This document shows, piece after piece, positions 22,589-32,298 of a DNA stretch of 64,000 nt; positions within the stretch are counted from its first letter, which is position 1, and each line of letters starts with the position of its first letter. The position numbers and the translations under genes were made by a program. The notes under the pieces are model-generated. The model saw only the letters and a program-made list of their open reading frames with translations. It was not told the DNA's origin and made no database searches. The DNA lies in contig NZ_CP059896.1 of NCBI RefSeq assembly GCF_014126615.1, positions 1,312,501 through 1,376,500 on the forward strand, written 5' to 3'. The stretch is from Ciceribacter thiooxidans. GTDB taxonomy: Bacteria > Pseudomonadota > Alphaproteobacteria > Rhizobiales > Rhizobiaceae.

Positions 22589-23515
22589 ATGGATATTCAG
22601 GCACTTCTCGACGGGATTGTTGCAGAACTCGCGGGACGGCGGGGCGAGGGCAAGGTGGCGGACTATATCCCGCAACTCGCCAAGGTGGACCCCAACCAGT
22701 TCGGCATTGCAGTGACCACGGTGGACGGCGAGGTCTACGCGGCCGGGGATGCCGCTGTGCCCTTCTCCATCCAGAGCATTTCCAAGGTCTTTATGCTGAC
22801 GCTGGCACTCGGCAAGGTCGGCGAGGCGCTCTGGCGCCGGGTCGGTCGCGAGCCGTCGGGCACGGCGTTCAATTCCATCGTCCAGCTCGAGCATGAGCAC
22901 GGCATCCCCCGCAATCCCTTCATCAACGCGGGCGCCATCGTCATCTGCGACCTCGTTCTCGCCGGCTACAAGCCGAAAGAAGCGATCGGTGAATTCCTGC
23001 GCTTCGTGCGTTCGCTCGCCGACGACGACACGATCACCATCGACAGGGCGGTGGCGCAGTCGGAAACGGCGACGGGCTATCGCAACTACGCCCTCGCGAA
23101 CTTCATGCGTTCATTCAACAACCTCCAGCATGATGTTGATCATGTTCTCGGAGTTTACTTTCACCAGTGTGCGCTTGCGATGACCTGCCGGCAATTGTCG
23201 CGGGCGGGGCTCTTCCTCGCGGCGCGTGGCGCGGACCCGATCGGCGGCTATTCCGTGGTATCGGAGAAGCGGGCGCGACGCATCAACGCGCTGATGCTCA
23301 CCTGCGGCCACTATGATGGTTCGGGCGACTTCGCCTTCCATGTCGGCCTGCCGGGCAAGAGCGGTGTCGGCGGCGGCATCATGGCGATCGCGCCGGGCAA
23401 GGCCTCGATCGCCGTCTGGTCGCCGGGGCTGAACAAGGTCGGAAACTCCGCACTCGGCACCGTCGCGCTGGAAATGCTCGCTTCCCGCACCGGCTGGTCG
23501 ATATTCGGGGCTTGA
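22589..23515 (+). CDS. glsA: Glutaminase
   Basis: A 308-residue serine-dependent glutaminase of the beta-lactamase-like fold, hydrolysing glutamine to glutamate and ammonia. The catalytic Ser-x-x-Lys is S63-I-S-K66 in [10 protein letters not shown]. Other family segments are [32 protein letters not shown] and the C-terminal [30 protein letters not shown] lies before the ATG. It is the first gene after the rpsD terminator. Confidence 0.95.
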   Translation: MDIQALLDGIVAELAGRRGEGKVADYIPQLAKVDPNQFGIAVTTVDGEVYAAGDAAVPFSIQSISKVFMLTLALGKVGEALWRRVGREPSGTAFNSIVQLEHEHGIPRNPFINAGAIVICDLVLAGYKPKEAIGEFLRFVRSLADDDTITIDRAVAQSETATGYRNYALANFMRSFNNLQHDVDHVLGVYFHQCALAMTCRQLSRAGLFLAARGADPIGGYSVVSEKRARRINALMLTCGHYDGSGDFAFHVGLPGKSGVGGGIMAIAPGKASIAVWSPGLNKVGNSALGTVALEMLASRTGWSIFGA

Positions 23516-23576
23516 TCTTCGCGCGCCGAGCGGGCATTGCCAGTGCGAGCCATCCCGGCTGTCCCGGAGCCAGACG

Positions 23577-24464
23577 ATGACACTTTCGACGTCCGCCGAG
23601 CAATTCGATGCCGATGCCGGCGATGATGGAGAGATCGCGGAGGCGATTGCCGTCCATCCGGTCTTTGCCAATGCCCCGCGCTCGGTCGGCTTCAACAAGC
23701 TGCGCAAGCGGCTGATCCGCCAGGTCCGGCAGGCGATTACCGATTTCGACATGCTGAAGGGGCAGAAGCGCTGGCTGGTCGGGCTTTCCGGCGGCAAGGA
23801 CAGCTATGGGATGCTGGCGCTGCTCCTCGACCTCAAATGGCGGGGCCTGCTGCCGGTCGATCTCGTCGCCTGCAATCTCGACCAGGGGCAGCCGAACTTT
23901 CCCAAGCGCGTGCTGCCGGACTATCTCGCATCGATCGGCGTTCCGCACCGGATCGAGTACCGCGACACCTATTCGGTGGTGACGGAAAAGGTGCCGCAAG
24001 GCGCCACCTATTGTTCTCTGTGTTCAAGGCTCAGGCGCGGCAATCTCTACCGTATCGCCCGCGAAGAGGGCTGCGAGGCGCTGGTCCTCGGCCATCACCG
24101 CGAGGACATCCTCGAGACCTTCTTCATGAACTTCTTCCACGGCGGGCGGCTCTCGGCCATGCCCGCGAAGCTGCTGAACGACGACGGCGATCTCATGGTG
24201 CTGCGCCCGCTCGCCTATGCCGCGGAGGAGGACCTCGCGCGGTTCGCCGCCGCGATGCAGTTTCCGATCATCCCCTGCGATCTCTGCGGCTCCCAGGACG
24301 GACTGCAGCGCAATGCTATGAAGGAGATGCTCGCAGGCATCGAAGCGAAGATGCCGGGCCGCAAGGACGCCATGCTCAGGGCGCTCGCCCATGTTGACCC
24401 GTCGCATCTGCTCGATCCGAAGCTCTTCGACTTCTCCTCCCTCTCGCCGACAAAGGATGAATGA
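23577..24464 (+). CDS. ttcA: tRNA 2-thiocytidine(32) synthetase TtcA
   Basis: A 295-residue PP-loop ATPase that thiolates cytidine 32 of tRNA with an Fe-S cluster. The PP-loop SGGKDS is at residues 71-76. The cluster-binding pair C146-x-x-C149 is in [11 protein letters not shown], and the C-terminal [12 protein letters not shown] supplies further cysteines. Length and motifs match the TtcA family. The N-terminal acidic extension (about 25 residues) is longer than usual. Its stop overlaps a possible start of the next gene (ATGA at 24461). Confidence 0.93.
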   Translation: MTLSTSAEQFDADAGDDGEIAEAIAVHPVFANAPRSVGFNKLRKRLIRQVRQAITDFDMLKGQKRWLVGLSGGKDSYGMLALLLDLKWRGLLPVDLVACNLDQGQPNFPKRVLPDYLASIGVPHRIEYRDTYSVVTEKVPQGATYCSLCSRLRRGNLYRIAREEGCEALVLGHHREDILETFFMNFFHGGRLSAMPAKLLNDDGDLMVLRPLAYAAEEDLARFAAAMQFPIIPCDLCGSQDGLQRNAMKEMLAGIEAKMPGRKDAMLRALAHVDPSHLLDPKLFDFSSLSPTKDE

Positions 24465-24466
24465 CC

Positions 24467-25288
24467 ATGGCCGATCTCGATATCGCTGCGCTCGCCAACG
24501 TGCTCCAGGAGGCGGCGTATGCCGAGATCCTGCCCCGTTTCCGTAACCTCGGAGAGGGCGACATCCGGATGAAGACCGAGGCGATCGATCTCGTCACCGA
24601 AGCCGACGAGGCGGCCGAGCGCATGATCCGCGACCGTGTGGCCGAACTGTTGCCGGATGCGCTGTTCGTCGGCGAGGAGTCGGTCGCCGCCGATCCGGCC
24701 CTTCTCGGGAAGATCGCCGATGCCGATCTCGCCATCGTCGTCGACCCGATCGACGGCACCTTCAATTTCGCCGTCGGCCTGCCGCTGTTCGGCGTGATGC
24801 TGAGCGTCGTCTCCGAAGGCGAGACCGTTGCCGGCATCATCTACGACCCGATCGGCAATGACTGGGCGATCGCGGAGAAGGGATCGGGTGCCTGGCTCTG
24901 CCGCACCGACGGCACGCAGGAGCGCATGGCCGTTCGGCCGTCGCAGCCGCTTTCGCAGATGATCGGTATCGCCAATACGGGCTTCTTCGAAATCGAGAAG
25001 CGCCGCAAGCTGCTGGTCAATCTTGCGGAGGTGCGCCTCTTCACCAGCTATCGCTGCGCGGCCCACGAATACCGCCTGCTCGCCCAGGGGCATATGGACT
25101 TCGCCATGTACAACAAGCTGATGCCGTGGGACCATCTGGCCGGCACGCTGATTGCGCAGGAGGCGGGGGCCCACGCGGCCCGCTTCGACGGTTCGCCCTA
25201 CCTTCCGCATCATACGAGCGGCGGTCTGCTGATCGCCAATGACCAGGAGAGCTGGCGGGAGCTCATGGCGAAGGTCTTCACCGTCTGA
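24467..25288 (+). CDS. Inositol monophosphatase family protein
   Basis: A 273-residue metal-dependent phosphatase of the SuhB/CysQ/histidinol-phosphatase superfamily. The metal-site motifs are GEESVAADP and VVDPIDGTFNFAVG, and the C-terminal WDHLAGTLIAQEAGA. The family alone does not separate inositol phosphate, histidinol phosphate or PAP as substrate. Two ATGs compete: 24461 overlaps the ttcA stop, while 24467 lies nine bases after AAGGA and is preferred. Confidence 0.88.
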   Translation: MADLDIAALANVLQEAAYAEILPRFRNLGEGDIRMKTEAIDLVTEADEAAERMIRDRVAELLPDALFVGEESVAADPALLGKIADADLAIVVDPIDGTFNFAVGLPLFGVMLSVVSEGETVAGIIYDPIGNDWAIAEKGSGAWLCRTDGTQERMAVRPSQPLSQMIGIANTGFFEIEKRRKLLVNLAEVRLFTSYRCAAHEYRLLAQGHMDFAMYNKLMPWDHLAGTLIAQEAGAHAARFDGSPYLPHHTSGGLLIANDQESWRELMAKVFTV

Positions 25289-25291
25289 GAC

Positions 25292-25318
25292 AAAAAGCCC
25301 GGTCATACCGGGCTTTTT
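25292..25318. terminator. Bidirectional intrinsic terminator
   Basis: AAAAAGCCCGGT and ACCGGGCTTTTT form a perfect 12-bp stem around CAT. It serves both the inositol-phosphatase-family gene and the convergent MFS gene. Confidence 0.9.
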
Positions 25319-25322
25319 CTTG

Positions 25323-26570
25323 TCAACGCGGGGCGTTTTGCGGCCGGAACAACCGTCCCTTCTCGGCGATCAGCACGAAGACCAGTCCGATCAGCGAGAC
25401 GGTGAAGTAGCCGGCCACCATGGGCAATGCGGTCCCGTCATAGGCCTGGCCGATCGCGGCGCCGATCAGCGAACCGCCGACCGTTCCCATGAAGCCGAGT
25501 ACCGAGGACGCCGTACCTGCGACATGGCCGAGCGGCTCCATGGCGAGCGAGTTGAAGTTCGAGCCGATCCAGCCGAACTGGAACATCGCCAGCGCGAAGA
25601 GCACGAAGAACAGCGGGAAGGGCATCGGCTGCGGTCCGAAGACCTGTATCAGCAGCCACACGAAGGTGATGGAGATGAAGCCCAGCAGCGAGGCATGCGA
25701 GAGCCGCCGCATGCCGAAGCGTCCGACGAGCCGCGAGTTCACGAAGGACGACAGCGCCATGAAAGTCGCAACGCCGGCGAAGGCGACCGGAAACCATGTG
25801 CCGAGATGGTAGATGCCGACATAGATCTGCTGGGCCGAGTTGATGAAGCCGAAGAGGGCGCCGAAGATGAAGGTGCTCGCCAGCGTGTAGCAGAGTGCCA
25901 CGCGGTCGGTGAGCACGATGCGGAACCCTCCGAGGATCGACCGGGCCGTGAACGGCCGGACATCGACCGGCGACAGCGTTTCCGGCAGCCGGATGTACAT
26001 CCAGCAGCCCACGAGCGTCGCCACGGCCGCCATGAAGACGAAGATCAGGTGCCAGTGGCCGAGCAGCATGATGACCTGGCCGGTGCCGGGAGCGACGACC
26101 GGGATCACCATGAAGACCATCATGATGAGCGACATGACTTCCGCCATCTGGCGCCCGCCGAAGACGTCGCGGACGACCGAGATGGTGATGACACGCATGG
26201 CTGCCGAGCCGAGCCCCTGCATGAAGCGGAGCACGAGGAGCGCGCCGAAGCTAGGCACCAGCGTGACGGCGAGGGAGGAGACAACGTAGACGCCGAGGCC
26301 GAACAGCATCGGCTTGCGACGGCCGAAGCGATCGGCCACCGGGCCGTAGAAGAGCTGGGCGATGCCGAAGCCGATCAGATAGGCGGAGACCACATACTGT
26401 CGGTGATTCTCGTTGGTGACGTTGAGGGCACTGCCGATCTGCTGCAATCCCGGCAGCATGATGTCGATCGCCAGTGCGTTCAGCGCCATCAGGAACGCCA
26501 TCAGCGCGATGAATTCCGGTCGTCCCATGCCCTTGAGCAGGGAAGGACGCGATTCAAGTGGTTTGTTCAT
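25323..26570 (-). CDS. MFS multidrug transporter, Bcr/CflA type
   Basis: A 415-residue inner-membrane exporter with 12 predicted transmembrane segments. The motif GPVADRFGRRKP in the loop between helices 2 and 3 is the MFS signature, and the flanking sequence fits the Bcr/CflA drug:proton antiporter subfamily. An AGGA directly adjoins the ATG at 26579, so the ATG at 26570 (MNKPLESRP), nine bases from AGGA, is the better start. The substrate is unknown. Confidence 0.9.
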   Translation of the reverse strand: MNKPLESRPSLLKGMGRPEFIALMAFLMALNALAIDIMLPGLQQIGSALNVTNENHRQYVVSAYLIGFGIAQLFYGPVADRFGRRKPMLFGLGVYVVSSLAVTLVPSFGALLVLRFMQGLGSAAMRVITISVVRDVFGGRQMAEVMSLIMMVFMVIPVVAPGTGQVIMLLGHWHLIFVFMAAVATLVGCWMYIRLPETLSPVDVRPFTARSILGGFRIVLTDRVALCYTLASTFIFGALFGFINSAQQIYVGIYHLGTWFPVAFAGVATFMALSSFVNSRLVGRFGMRRLSHASLLGFISITFVWLLIQVFGPQPMPFPLFFVLFALAMFQFGWIGSNFNSLAMEPLGHVAGTASSVLGFMGTVGGSLIGAAIGQAYDGTALPMVAGYFTVSLIGLVFVLIAEKGRLFRPQNAPR

Positions 26571-26584
26571 CGAATCCATTCCTG

Positions 26585-26621
26585 AAAAACAGCGAGAAGG
26601 CGCCGTGGGAAGCGGCGCCTT
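26585..26621 (-). terminator. Probable terminator after grxD
   Basis: AAGGCGCCG (26597-26605) pairs with CGGCGCCTT (26613-26621). On the minus strand a T run (TTTTT, plus-strand 26585-26589) follows about seven bases later, so termination is plausible but not optimal. Confidence 0.5.
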
Positions 26622-26674
26622 GGCAAGTTGTACGCGTCATGGATGGTCCGCGACGGACGCCGCGGATCAGGAAA

Positions 26675-27010
26675 TCAGGCGGCGCCGCGGGCGCTGACGC
26701 CCTGTTCGGCAAGATGCTTCTGCAGTTCGCCCGACTGGAACATTTCACGGACGATGTCGCAGCCACCGACGAATTCGCCCTTGATGTAGAGCTGCGGAAT
26801 CGTCGGCCAGTTGGAATACTCCTTGATGCCCTGGCGAATCTCGTCATCGGCGAGCACGTTGATGCCCTTGTAGTCGACCCCGACATAATCGAGGATCTGC
26901 ACCACCTGGCCGGAGAAGCCGCACTGCGGGAACTGCGGGGTACCCTTCATGAAGAGAACTACGTCGTTGCTCTTCACTTCGTTGTCGATGAGTTCGTTGA
27001 TGCCGCTCAT
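26675..27010 (-). CDS. grxD: Monothiol glutaredoxin, Grx4 type
   Basis: A 111-residue monothiol glutaredoxin with the CGFS active site at C30 ([13 protein letters not shown]) and the glutathione-binding [24 protein letters not shown] glutaredoxins bind a glutathione-ligated [2Fe-2S] cluster, usually shared with a BolA protein. A bolA gene lies 323 bases upstream on the same strand, so the pair is likely a cluster-transfer or iron-sensing unit. AAAGGA precedes the ATG. Confidence 0.95.
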   Translation of the reverse strand: MSGINELIDNEVKSNDVVLFMKGTPQFPQCGFSGQVVQILDYVGVDYKGINVLADDEIRQGIKEYSNWPTIPQLYIKGEFVGGCDIVREMFQSGELQKHLAEQGVSARGAA

Positions 27011-27130
27011 GGCAAAATCCTTTCACATGCGGTTCAAGTGCCGCTGCTTCGTCTTTCGCTTAGATAACATGGCGAGCCGAGATTTCCAGCCGCGATTTGA
27101 GAAAAGCCGGAAACAGGCGAAGGGTGTGTC

Positions 27131-27313
27131 CTATCGGCTTCGGCGGTTGATCCGGCGAGCCGCGCGCGCTGTCTTGCCGGTGCTTCGCGTAATGTTCTTC
27201 TGCCGCGAGGCGGACGTTCGGCGGGCGACATGAGAGCGCCGCCGGCGCTTTGTGAGCCCCGAGACGATGCTCCTGATCAGTGCCGCGATGAATTCGCCGA
27301 GGACGCCTTTCAC
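27131..27313 (-). CDS. Possible 60-residue basic protein between bolA and grxD
   Basis: A small ORF starting at GTG 27313, 20 bases after the bolA stop, with GGAAAG eight bases before the start. The first 20 residues (VKGVLGEFIAALIRSIVSGL) form a plausible amphipathic or membrane-associated helix. The rest is very rich in Arg, Lys, Ser and Thr. It fills most of the 323-base gap between bolA and grxD. I recognise no family; it could be non-coding leader for grxD. Confidence 0.35.
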   Translation of the reverse strand: MKGVLGEFIAALIRSIVSGLTKRRRRSHVARRTSASRQKNITRSTGKTARAARRINRRSR

Positions 27314-27333
27314 GGTCGTGACTTTCCGTCTGC

Positions 27334-27567
27334 CTATTCGGGAACCGAGGTCTGCAAGGCGAGCGCATGCAGTACGCCGCCCATGTTGCCCTTCAGCGCG
27401 TCATAGACCATCTGGTGCTGCTGCACGCGCGTCTTGCCGCGGAACGCCTCCGCGACAACCTCTGCGGCGTAGTGATCGCCGTCTCCGGCCAGGTCACGGA
27501 TCACGACGCGGGCCCCGGGAATGCCGGCCTTGATGAGATCTTCGATGTCGCCGGGTTTCATTGCCAT
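27334..27567 (-). CDS. bolA: BolA family protein
   Basis: A 77-residue BolA-like protein. The core GDHYAAEVVAEAFRGKTRVQQHQMVYDAL has the family's class II KH-like fold, with the conserved RVQQHQMVYDAL helix whose histidine ligates a cluster shared with CGFS glutaredoxins. GGAGTACC lies before the ATG. It follows purL by 28 bases and precedes grxD on the same strand. Confidence 0.93.
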   Translation of the reverse strand: MAMKPGDIEDLIKAGIPGARVVIRDLAGDGDHYAAEVVAEAFRGKTRVQQHQMVYDALKGNMGGVLHALALQTSVPE

Positions 27568-27595
27568 GATCGGTACTCCTTCCTTGCGGGCGGCT

Positions 27596-29818
27596 TCAGG
27601 CCAGTTCTCCGCTCATGAAGTCAGGGAACCACGATTCATGTGCCGAGCGCAATTGCTCAATTGCCACCGGGCGAGCCTGTCCCAGCTTGACCGTCGAGCC
27701 GCCGGTCCGGCCGATCCAGGGGCAGAAGACGCCGGCCGCTTCGGCGCGGACGAGCACCGTATCGACGTCCTCTTCCTTGACGGTCAAAACGTAGCGGCCT
27801 TGGTCCTCGCCGAAGAAGACCGGGATCGGATCTGCGTCGTTGAGGGCGTTGATGGTCGCGCCGATGCCGGAGGCCATCGCCATCTCGGCGACCGCGAGAG
27901 CAAGGCCGCCGGACGAGCAGTCGTGGACGGCCGTCGCCAGGCCGTCTTCGATCAGGCCGCGGACGAATTCGCCTGCCTTCTTCTCCTCGACGAGGTCGAC
28001 ATGCGGGGCAGGGCCGTCGGTGCGGCCGTGGACATCGCGCAGGTAGACCGACTGACCGAGATGTGTACCCCAGCCCGAAGGTGCGCCGGCGAGCAGGACC
28101 GCTTCGCCCTGGGCGGCAAAGCGGATGCGGGTCATCTTCGACCAGTCGTTGAGCAGACCGACGCCGCCGATCGTGGGGGTCGGCAGGATCGCCTGGCCGT
28201 TGGTCTCGTTGTAGAGCGAGACGTTGCCCGAGACGATCGGGAAGTCGAGGGCCTTGCAGGCCTCACCGATACCTTTGATCGCAAAGACCAGCTGGCCCAT
28301 GATCTCCGGGCGCTCGGGATTGCCGAAATTCAGGTTGTCGGTCGCAGCGAGCGGCAGGGCACCGGTCGCGGTGATGTTGCGCCAGCATTCGGCCACCGCC
28401 TGCTTGCCGCCCTCGAAGGGATCGGCCTCGACATAACGCGGCGTCACGTCCGAGGAGAAGGCGAGCGCCTTGGTGGGGTGGGTATCGACACGGACGACGC
28501 CGGCGTCGCCGCCCGGAAGCTGCAGCGAGTTGCCCTGGATCAGGGTGTCATACTGTTCGTATACCCAGCGCCGCGAGCAGTTGTTCGGCGATCCTACGAG
28601 CTTCAGGAGCGCGTCGGCGATATCCGCCTGCGGAACGTCGTTTTCGGCGAGCGGAGCCGGCGTCTTCGGCTCGATCCATGGGCGGTCGTATTCCGGAGCC
28701 TCGTCGCCGAGTTCCTTGATCGGCAGGTTCGCCACTTCCTCGCCCTGGTGCAGGACGCGGAAACGCAGGTCGTCGGTCGTCTTGCCGACGATCGCGAAGT
28801 CGAGACCCCACTTGTGGAATATTGCCTCGGCCTGCTGTTCCTTTTCCGGGCTGAGGACCATGAGCATGCGCTCCTGGCTTTCCGAAAGCATCATCTCGTA
28901 GGCGGTCATGCGCTCTTCGCGGACCGGCACCTTGTCGAGGTCGAGCTCGATGCCGAGGTCGCCCTTGGCGCCCATCTCGACGGCCGAGCAGGTAAGGCCG
29001 GCGGCACCCATGTCCTGGATTGCGATCACCGCGCCGGTTTGCATGAGTTCGAGGCAGGCCTCGAGCAGGCATTTTTCGGTGAAGGGGTCGCCGACCTGGA
29101 CGGTCGGGCGCTTTTCCTCGATCGATTCATCGAATTCGGCCGACGCCATCGTCGCGCCGCCGACGCCGTCGCGGCCGGTCTTGGCGCCGAGATAGACGAC
29201 CGGCAAGCCGACGCCCTTGGCCTGCGAGAGGAAGATCGCGTTCGACTTCGCAAGTCCCGCGGCGAAGGCGTTGACGAGAATGTTGCCGTTGTAGCGGGCG
29301 TCGAACTCGACCTCGCCTCCGACCGTCGGCACACCGAAGGAATTGCCGTAGCCGCCGACGCCGGCGACGACGCCGGCGACGAGATGGCGGGTCTTCGGAT
29401 GATCCGGCGCGCCGAAGCGGAGCGCGTTCATCGCGGCCACCGGTCGGGCACCCATGGTGAAGACGTCGCGCAGGATGCCGCCGACGCCCGTTGCAGCACC
29501 CTGGTAGGGCTCGATGAAGGAGGGGTGGTTGTGGCTTTCCATCTTGAAGACGACGCAATCGCCGTCATCGATATCGACGACGCCGGCGTTCTCACCGGGG
29601 CCCTGCAGCACGCGCGGTCCCTTGGTCGGCAAGGTCTTCAGCCACTTCTTCGAGGATTTGTAGGAGCAGTGCTCGTTCCACATGGCGGAGAAGATACCGA
29701 GCTCGGTGAAGGTCGGCTCACGTCCGATCAGCTCCAGAATCCGGTCGTATTCCTCGGGCTTGAGACCGTGGGCGGCGACGAGTTCGGGCGTGATCACAAT
29801 GGCGTTCGGAATGGTCAT
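27596..29818 (-). CDS. purL: Phosphoribosylformylglycinamidine synthase subunit PurL
   Basis: A 740-residue small-type PurL, which with PurQ (glutaminase) and PurS forms the three-part FGAM synthase of the Bacillus/alphaproteobacterial pathway. Typical segments are [39 protein letters not shown] and [12 protein letters not shown]. purQ and purS are 3-4 kb away on the same strand, separated by the mocR-DUF1127 block. AGAGAAG precedes the ATG. The downstream bolA starts 28 bases after its stop. Confidence 0.97.
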   Translation of the reverse strand: MTIPNAIVITPELVAAHGLKPEEYDRILELIGREPTFTELGIFSAMWNEHCSYKSSKKWLKTLPTKGPRVLQGPGENAGVVDIDDGDCVVFKMESHNHPSFIEPYQGAATGVGGILRDVFTMGARPVAAMNALRFGAPDHPKTRHLVAGVVAGVGGYGNSFGVPTVGGEVEFDARYNGNILVNAFAAGLAKSNAIFLSQAKGVGLPVVYLGAKTGRDGVGGATMASAEFDESIEEKRPTVQVGDPFTEKCLLEACLELMQTGAVIAIQDMGAAGLTCSAVEMGAKGDLGIELDLDKVPVREERMTAYEMMLSESQERMLMVLSPEKEQQAEAIFHKWGLDFAIVGKTTDDLRFRVLHQGEEVANLPIKELGDEAPEYDRPWIEPKTPAPLAENDVPQADIADALLKLVGSPNNCSRRWVYEQYDTLIQGNSLQLPGGDAGVVRVDTHPTKALAFSSDVTPRYVEADPFEGGKQAVAECWRNITATGALPLAATDNLNFGNPERPEIMGQLVFAIKGIGEACKALDFPIVSGNVSLYNETNGQAILPTPTIGGVGLLNDWSKMTRIRFAAQGEAVLLAGAPSGWGTHLGQSVYLRDVHGRTDGPAPHVDLVEEKKAGEFVRGLIEDGLATAVHDCSSGGLALAVAEMAMASGIGATINALNDADPIPVFFGEDQGRYVLTVKEEDVDTVLVRAEAAGVFCPWIGRTGGSTVKLGQARPVAIEQLRSAHESWFPDFMSGELA

Positions 29819-29925
29819 GATCTTCTCTGGATCGTTGGGACGGCGGCTTCGGACTGCCTATAGCCCATGCGCGCCCAAACCGCGATAGGGAAATTGCCCG
29901 TTTTTCGACGTGATCCGGTGGAGAT

Positions 29926-31344
29926 TCAGGAATCGGTTTCGTACGCGGCCGGGCCTCCGTCCAGCAGGCGCCGCAGGGTGTGGAGGCCGGCGATCACGGC
30001 CTCTCGCTCTCGCCCTTCGCTGAAGCCCACACGAACATGGTGATAGACGCGGGAGGAGCGGCCGGCCTTGAACTCGTCCTCGTCGTCGATCAGGACGCCC
30101 TCGTTGAGCGCCGCCTGCTTGAAGGTTCCTGAAAGCCAAGGCTCCGGTAATTGCAGCCAGAAGAACGGAATGCATGGGCGAGAGCGGAATACGTGCCCGG
30201 CGAAGATGTCACGCACGTGCCGTTCGCGGATGCCGATCTCCTCGACGACACGCTTGCGGATATCGTCGGCCGCGCCCGAAAGCACGAGCTGCGCACTGAG
30301 TTCGGCGAGGACGAAGGGAAGTCCACCGGAGGTCATCTTTTGGGTGACGCGCAGGCGCTGCGAAAAATGATCGGGGGCCGCGACCCATGCGCCGCGAACG
30401 CCGGCAGCGACCGCCTTCGACAGGCCGCCGACGAGAAAGGTCCGGTCGGGTGCGATTTCCGCAAGCAGCGGAATGCGGTCCTGCAGAAGCGCGCCATAGA
30501 TGTAGTCCTCGATCAGGAAGACGTTGTATCTGCGCGCGATATCGGCGATCTGCCGGCGTCGCTCCTCGGGCAGGGTGCTCAGCGTCGGATTTTGTCCCGA
30601 GCTGATGATGAAGGCGAGCTTCGGATGCTCGCGCGCGCAGACCCTTTCGAAATCCTCGGGGAGAATGCCGTCACTGTCTGAATCGACAAGGCAGACCTGG
30701 CGACCGATCAGCGTCGCGCTACGAGCCACCTGCGAATAGGTCAGATGCTCGCAGAGGAAACGGTCGCCGGGGTTGGTCACCGCCGCAATGATGGCGACGA
30801 CCGCTGCATGAACTCCGAGATGCGGCGTGATTGTCTCGACGTGGGGTGCCCAGTCACCGCTGGACAGCCAGCGGCGGCCCGCTTCCAGCCAGTGCGGCGC
30901 GAGCGCCCGGGTGTAGCTTGCAAGTTCGCCCGGATAATCGCGGGCGATATCCGCCATCAGCTGGGCGATGATGGCCGCCTGTCCGACGTCGACGGCGGCC
31001 GTGGTGTCGAACCGCAGTTTTCCGGTGGGTGCCGTCAGCGGTCTCGTCCCCCCGAAACGGGCGACGACGGGATCGCCGGCCGGTGCGGGCGCTTCCCGAT
31101 GCGCTGCGAGCACGTAGGTTCCGCGACCGACTTCGCCTGACACCAGACCGCGCTCGCGCAAGAGATTGTAGGCTCTGGAGATCGTCCCGATCGTGACGCC
31201 CATATCGTAGGCGATGTCTCGCTGCGGCGGCAGCTTCGCGCCGTCTGCGAGGCGTCCGTGCTTGATGCCGCGTTCAGTTGCGTCGGCGATGCGGACGTAA
31301 AGCGGACCTTTGGTGGAGGTGAGGTCTGGGAGCCAATTTGTCAT
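29926..31344 (-). CDS. MocR-type GntR regulator with aminotransferase domain
   Basis: A 472-residue fusion of an N-terminal GntR winged helix (about 10-75; DGAKLPPQRDIAYDMGVTIGTISRAYNLLRE) and a fold-type I aminotransferase domain (about 110-460). The PLP lysine is K310 in VGGLSKAVAAG. MocR proteins use PLP or an amino compound as effector and commonly control a divergent neighbour. Here the divergent gene is a DUF1127 protein starting 78 bases away, with a palindrome between them. The effector is unknown. Confidence 0.9.
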   Translation of the reverse strand: MTNWLPDLTSTKGPLYVRIADATERGIKHGRLADGAKLPPQRDIAYDMGVTIGTISRAYNLLRERGLVSGEVGRGTYVLAAHREAPAPAGDPVVARFGGTRPLTAPTGKLRFDTTAAVDVGQAAIIAQLMADIARDYPGELASYTRALAPHWLEAGRRWLSSGDWAPHVETITPHLGVHAAVVAIIAAVTNPGDRFLCEHLTYSQVARSATLIGRQVCLVDSDSDGILPEDFERVCAREHPKLAFIISSGQNPTLSTLPEERRRQIADIARRYNVFLIEDYIYGALLQDRIPLLAEIAPDRTFLVGGLSKAVAAGVRGAWVAAPDHFSQRLRVTQKMTSGGLPFVLAELSAQLVLSGAADDIRKRVVEEIGIRERHVRDIFAGHVFRSRPCIPFFWLQLPEPWLSGTFKQAALNEGVLIDDEDEFKAGRSSRVYHHVRVGFSEGREREAVIAGLHTLRRLLDGGPAAYETDS

Positions 31345-31361
31345 GGTGACATTTTTCTAGA

Positions 31362-31382
31362 TTGTCATTATTGGCATGTCAA
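31362..31382. promoter_or_regulatory. Candidate operator between mocR and the DUF1127 gene
   Basis: TTGTCAT (31362-31368) and ATGTCAA (31376-31382) form an imperfect inverted repeat across 7 bases. The TGTCA half-element recurs nearby at both gene starts (TGTCATGGTGACA at about 31340). A MocR-type regulator could bind here. This is inferred from position and symmetry. Confidence 0.38.
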
Positions 31383-31422
31383 TGCATACAAATTGTACCC
31401 TTTTAGATCAGCCTCTTCGGAG

Positions 31423-31683
31423 ATGACAATGACCATAGAGACCGTATGCCGGGACAGAAGAGAGACGGACGATGTCGCGCCCCTGCGGCATCGCGTGACA
31501 GCGGCATTCAAGGCGCTCGCGAACACCGTAGCCCGTCGCCGGCGCATCCGCAGAACCCGAATCCACCTTGCCGGTCTGTCGGCCGAGCAATTGCGCGATA
31601 TCGGGCTCTCGCGAGAACAGGCGGACGCCGAAACCCGTCGTTCGCTGTTTCTCGCGATCGAGAGGACAATGTCGCCAAAGTGA
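31423..31683 (+). CDS. Small DUF1127 protein
   Basis: An 86-residue basic protein. The C-terminal motif LAGLSAEQLRDIGLSREQADAE is the DUF1127 signature, preceded by an arginine-rich helix (ARRRRIRRTRIH). Small DUF1127 proteins in alphaproteobacteria bind RNA or affect phosphate and carbon metabolism. The in-frame ATGs at 31423 and 31429 both follow TCGGAG. It is divergent from the MocR gene and may be its target. Confidence 0.85.
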   Translation: MTMTIETVCRDRRETDDVAPLRHRVTAAFKALANTVARRRRIRRTRIHLAGLSAEQLRDIGLSREQADAETRRSLFLAIERTMSPK

Positions 31684-31725
31684 TTCGCGGACGGAGGGTG
31701 GATGTCGCTCCGTGCTTTATCGGCT

Positions 31726-32298
31726 CTAGAACTTGTAGCCGATCAGTACGCCGCCGCGGGTGAGGCCGTTGTTGGTGTCGCCGCAGAGATTGGCATGCGA
31801 GGAGTGTTCGATCTGTGCAACGACCCGCCAGTGGGCGTCGAGGCTGATGCCGGCTGCCGCGTATTCGTGAAACAGAAGCGCACAACCGAGCTTTGGCCCG
31901 TCCGTTCCGTCGTTCTTGAGATCGCCGTTGTGCAGAGTGCCGCCGAAGCCGCTTTCGAGGAAGAACCCGTCACCGAGATCTACGGTCCAGCTGAAGCCGG
32001 TGAAAAGCTGGCTGGCTTCTCCGGCGGAGCTGATGGTCGCGCCGGCATGAATACGGGGACGGATGAGTTTCTGCAGGCCGTCGGCCTCGTTGTGGCCCCA
32101 TGGGTCGAACAAGAACATGGCCTCGACGAAGCCGCCTCTCTCGTCGTTCGTGTCGGTCTTGTCGGCGGCCATCAATCCGCCGAGGCGCACCTCGTCGAAC
32201 AGGTGATCCTGCGCTGCCGCCTGGGTGGACCACGCAATCGAAAGCATGGCTACCGCCGTTCCAAGACGCCGCAGCTTGACAGCAGTGGCAGTACCCAT
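31726..32298 (-). CDS. PagL-like outer-membrane acyloxyacyl hydrolase
   Basis: A 190-residue outer-membrane protein with a signal peptide ending near STQAAAQ and a C-terminal aromatic residue (GVLIGYKF) typical of outer-membrane barrels. The motif VAQIEHSSHANLCG corresponds to the His-x-Ser catalytic segment of PagL lipid A 3-O-deacylases. The ATG at 32298 has GGGAGGAG nine bases upstream and is preferred over a TTG at 32319. It would remove an acyl chain from lipid A. Overall family assignment is by motif only. Confidence 0.75.
   Translation of the reverse strand: MGTATAVKLRRLGTAVAMLSIAWSTQAAAQDHLFDEVRLGGLMAADKTDTNDERGGFVEAMFLFDPWGHNEADGLQKLIRPRIHAGATISSAGEASQLFTGFSWTVDLGDGFFLESGFGGTLHNGDLKNDGTDGPKLGCALLFHEYAAAGISLDAHWRVVAQIEHSSHANLCGDTNNGLTRGGVLIGYKF

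Noticed and set aside
27521..29863. 780-codon open frame on the plus strand opposite purL
   Set aside because: Shadow of purL codon bias. The composition is rich in Asp, Arg and Gly without recognisable motifs.
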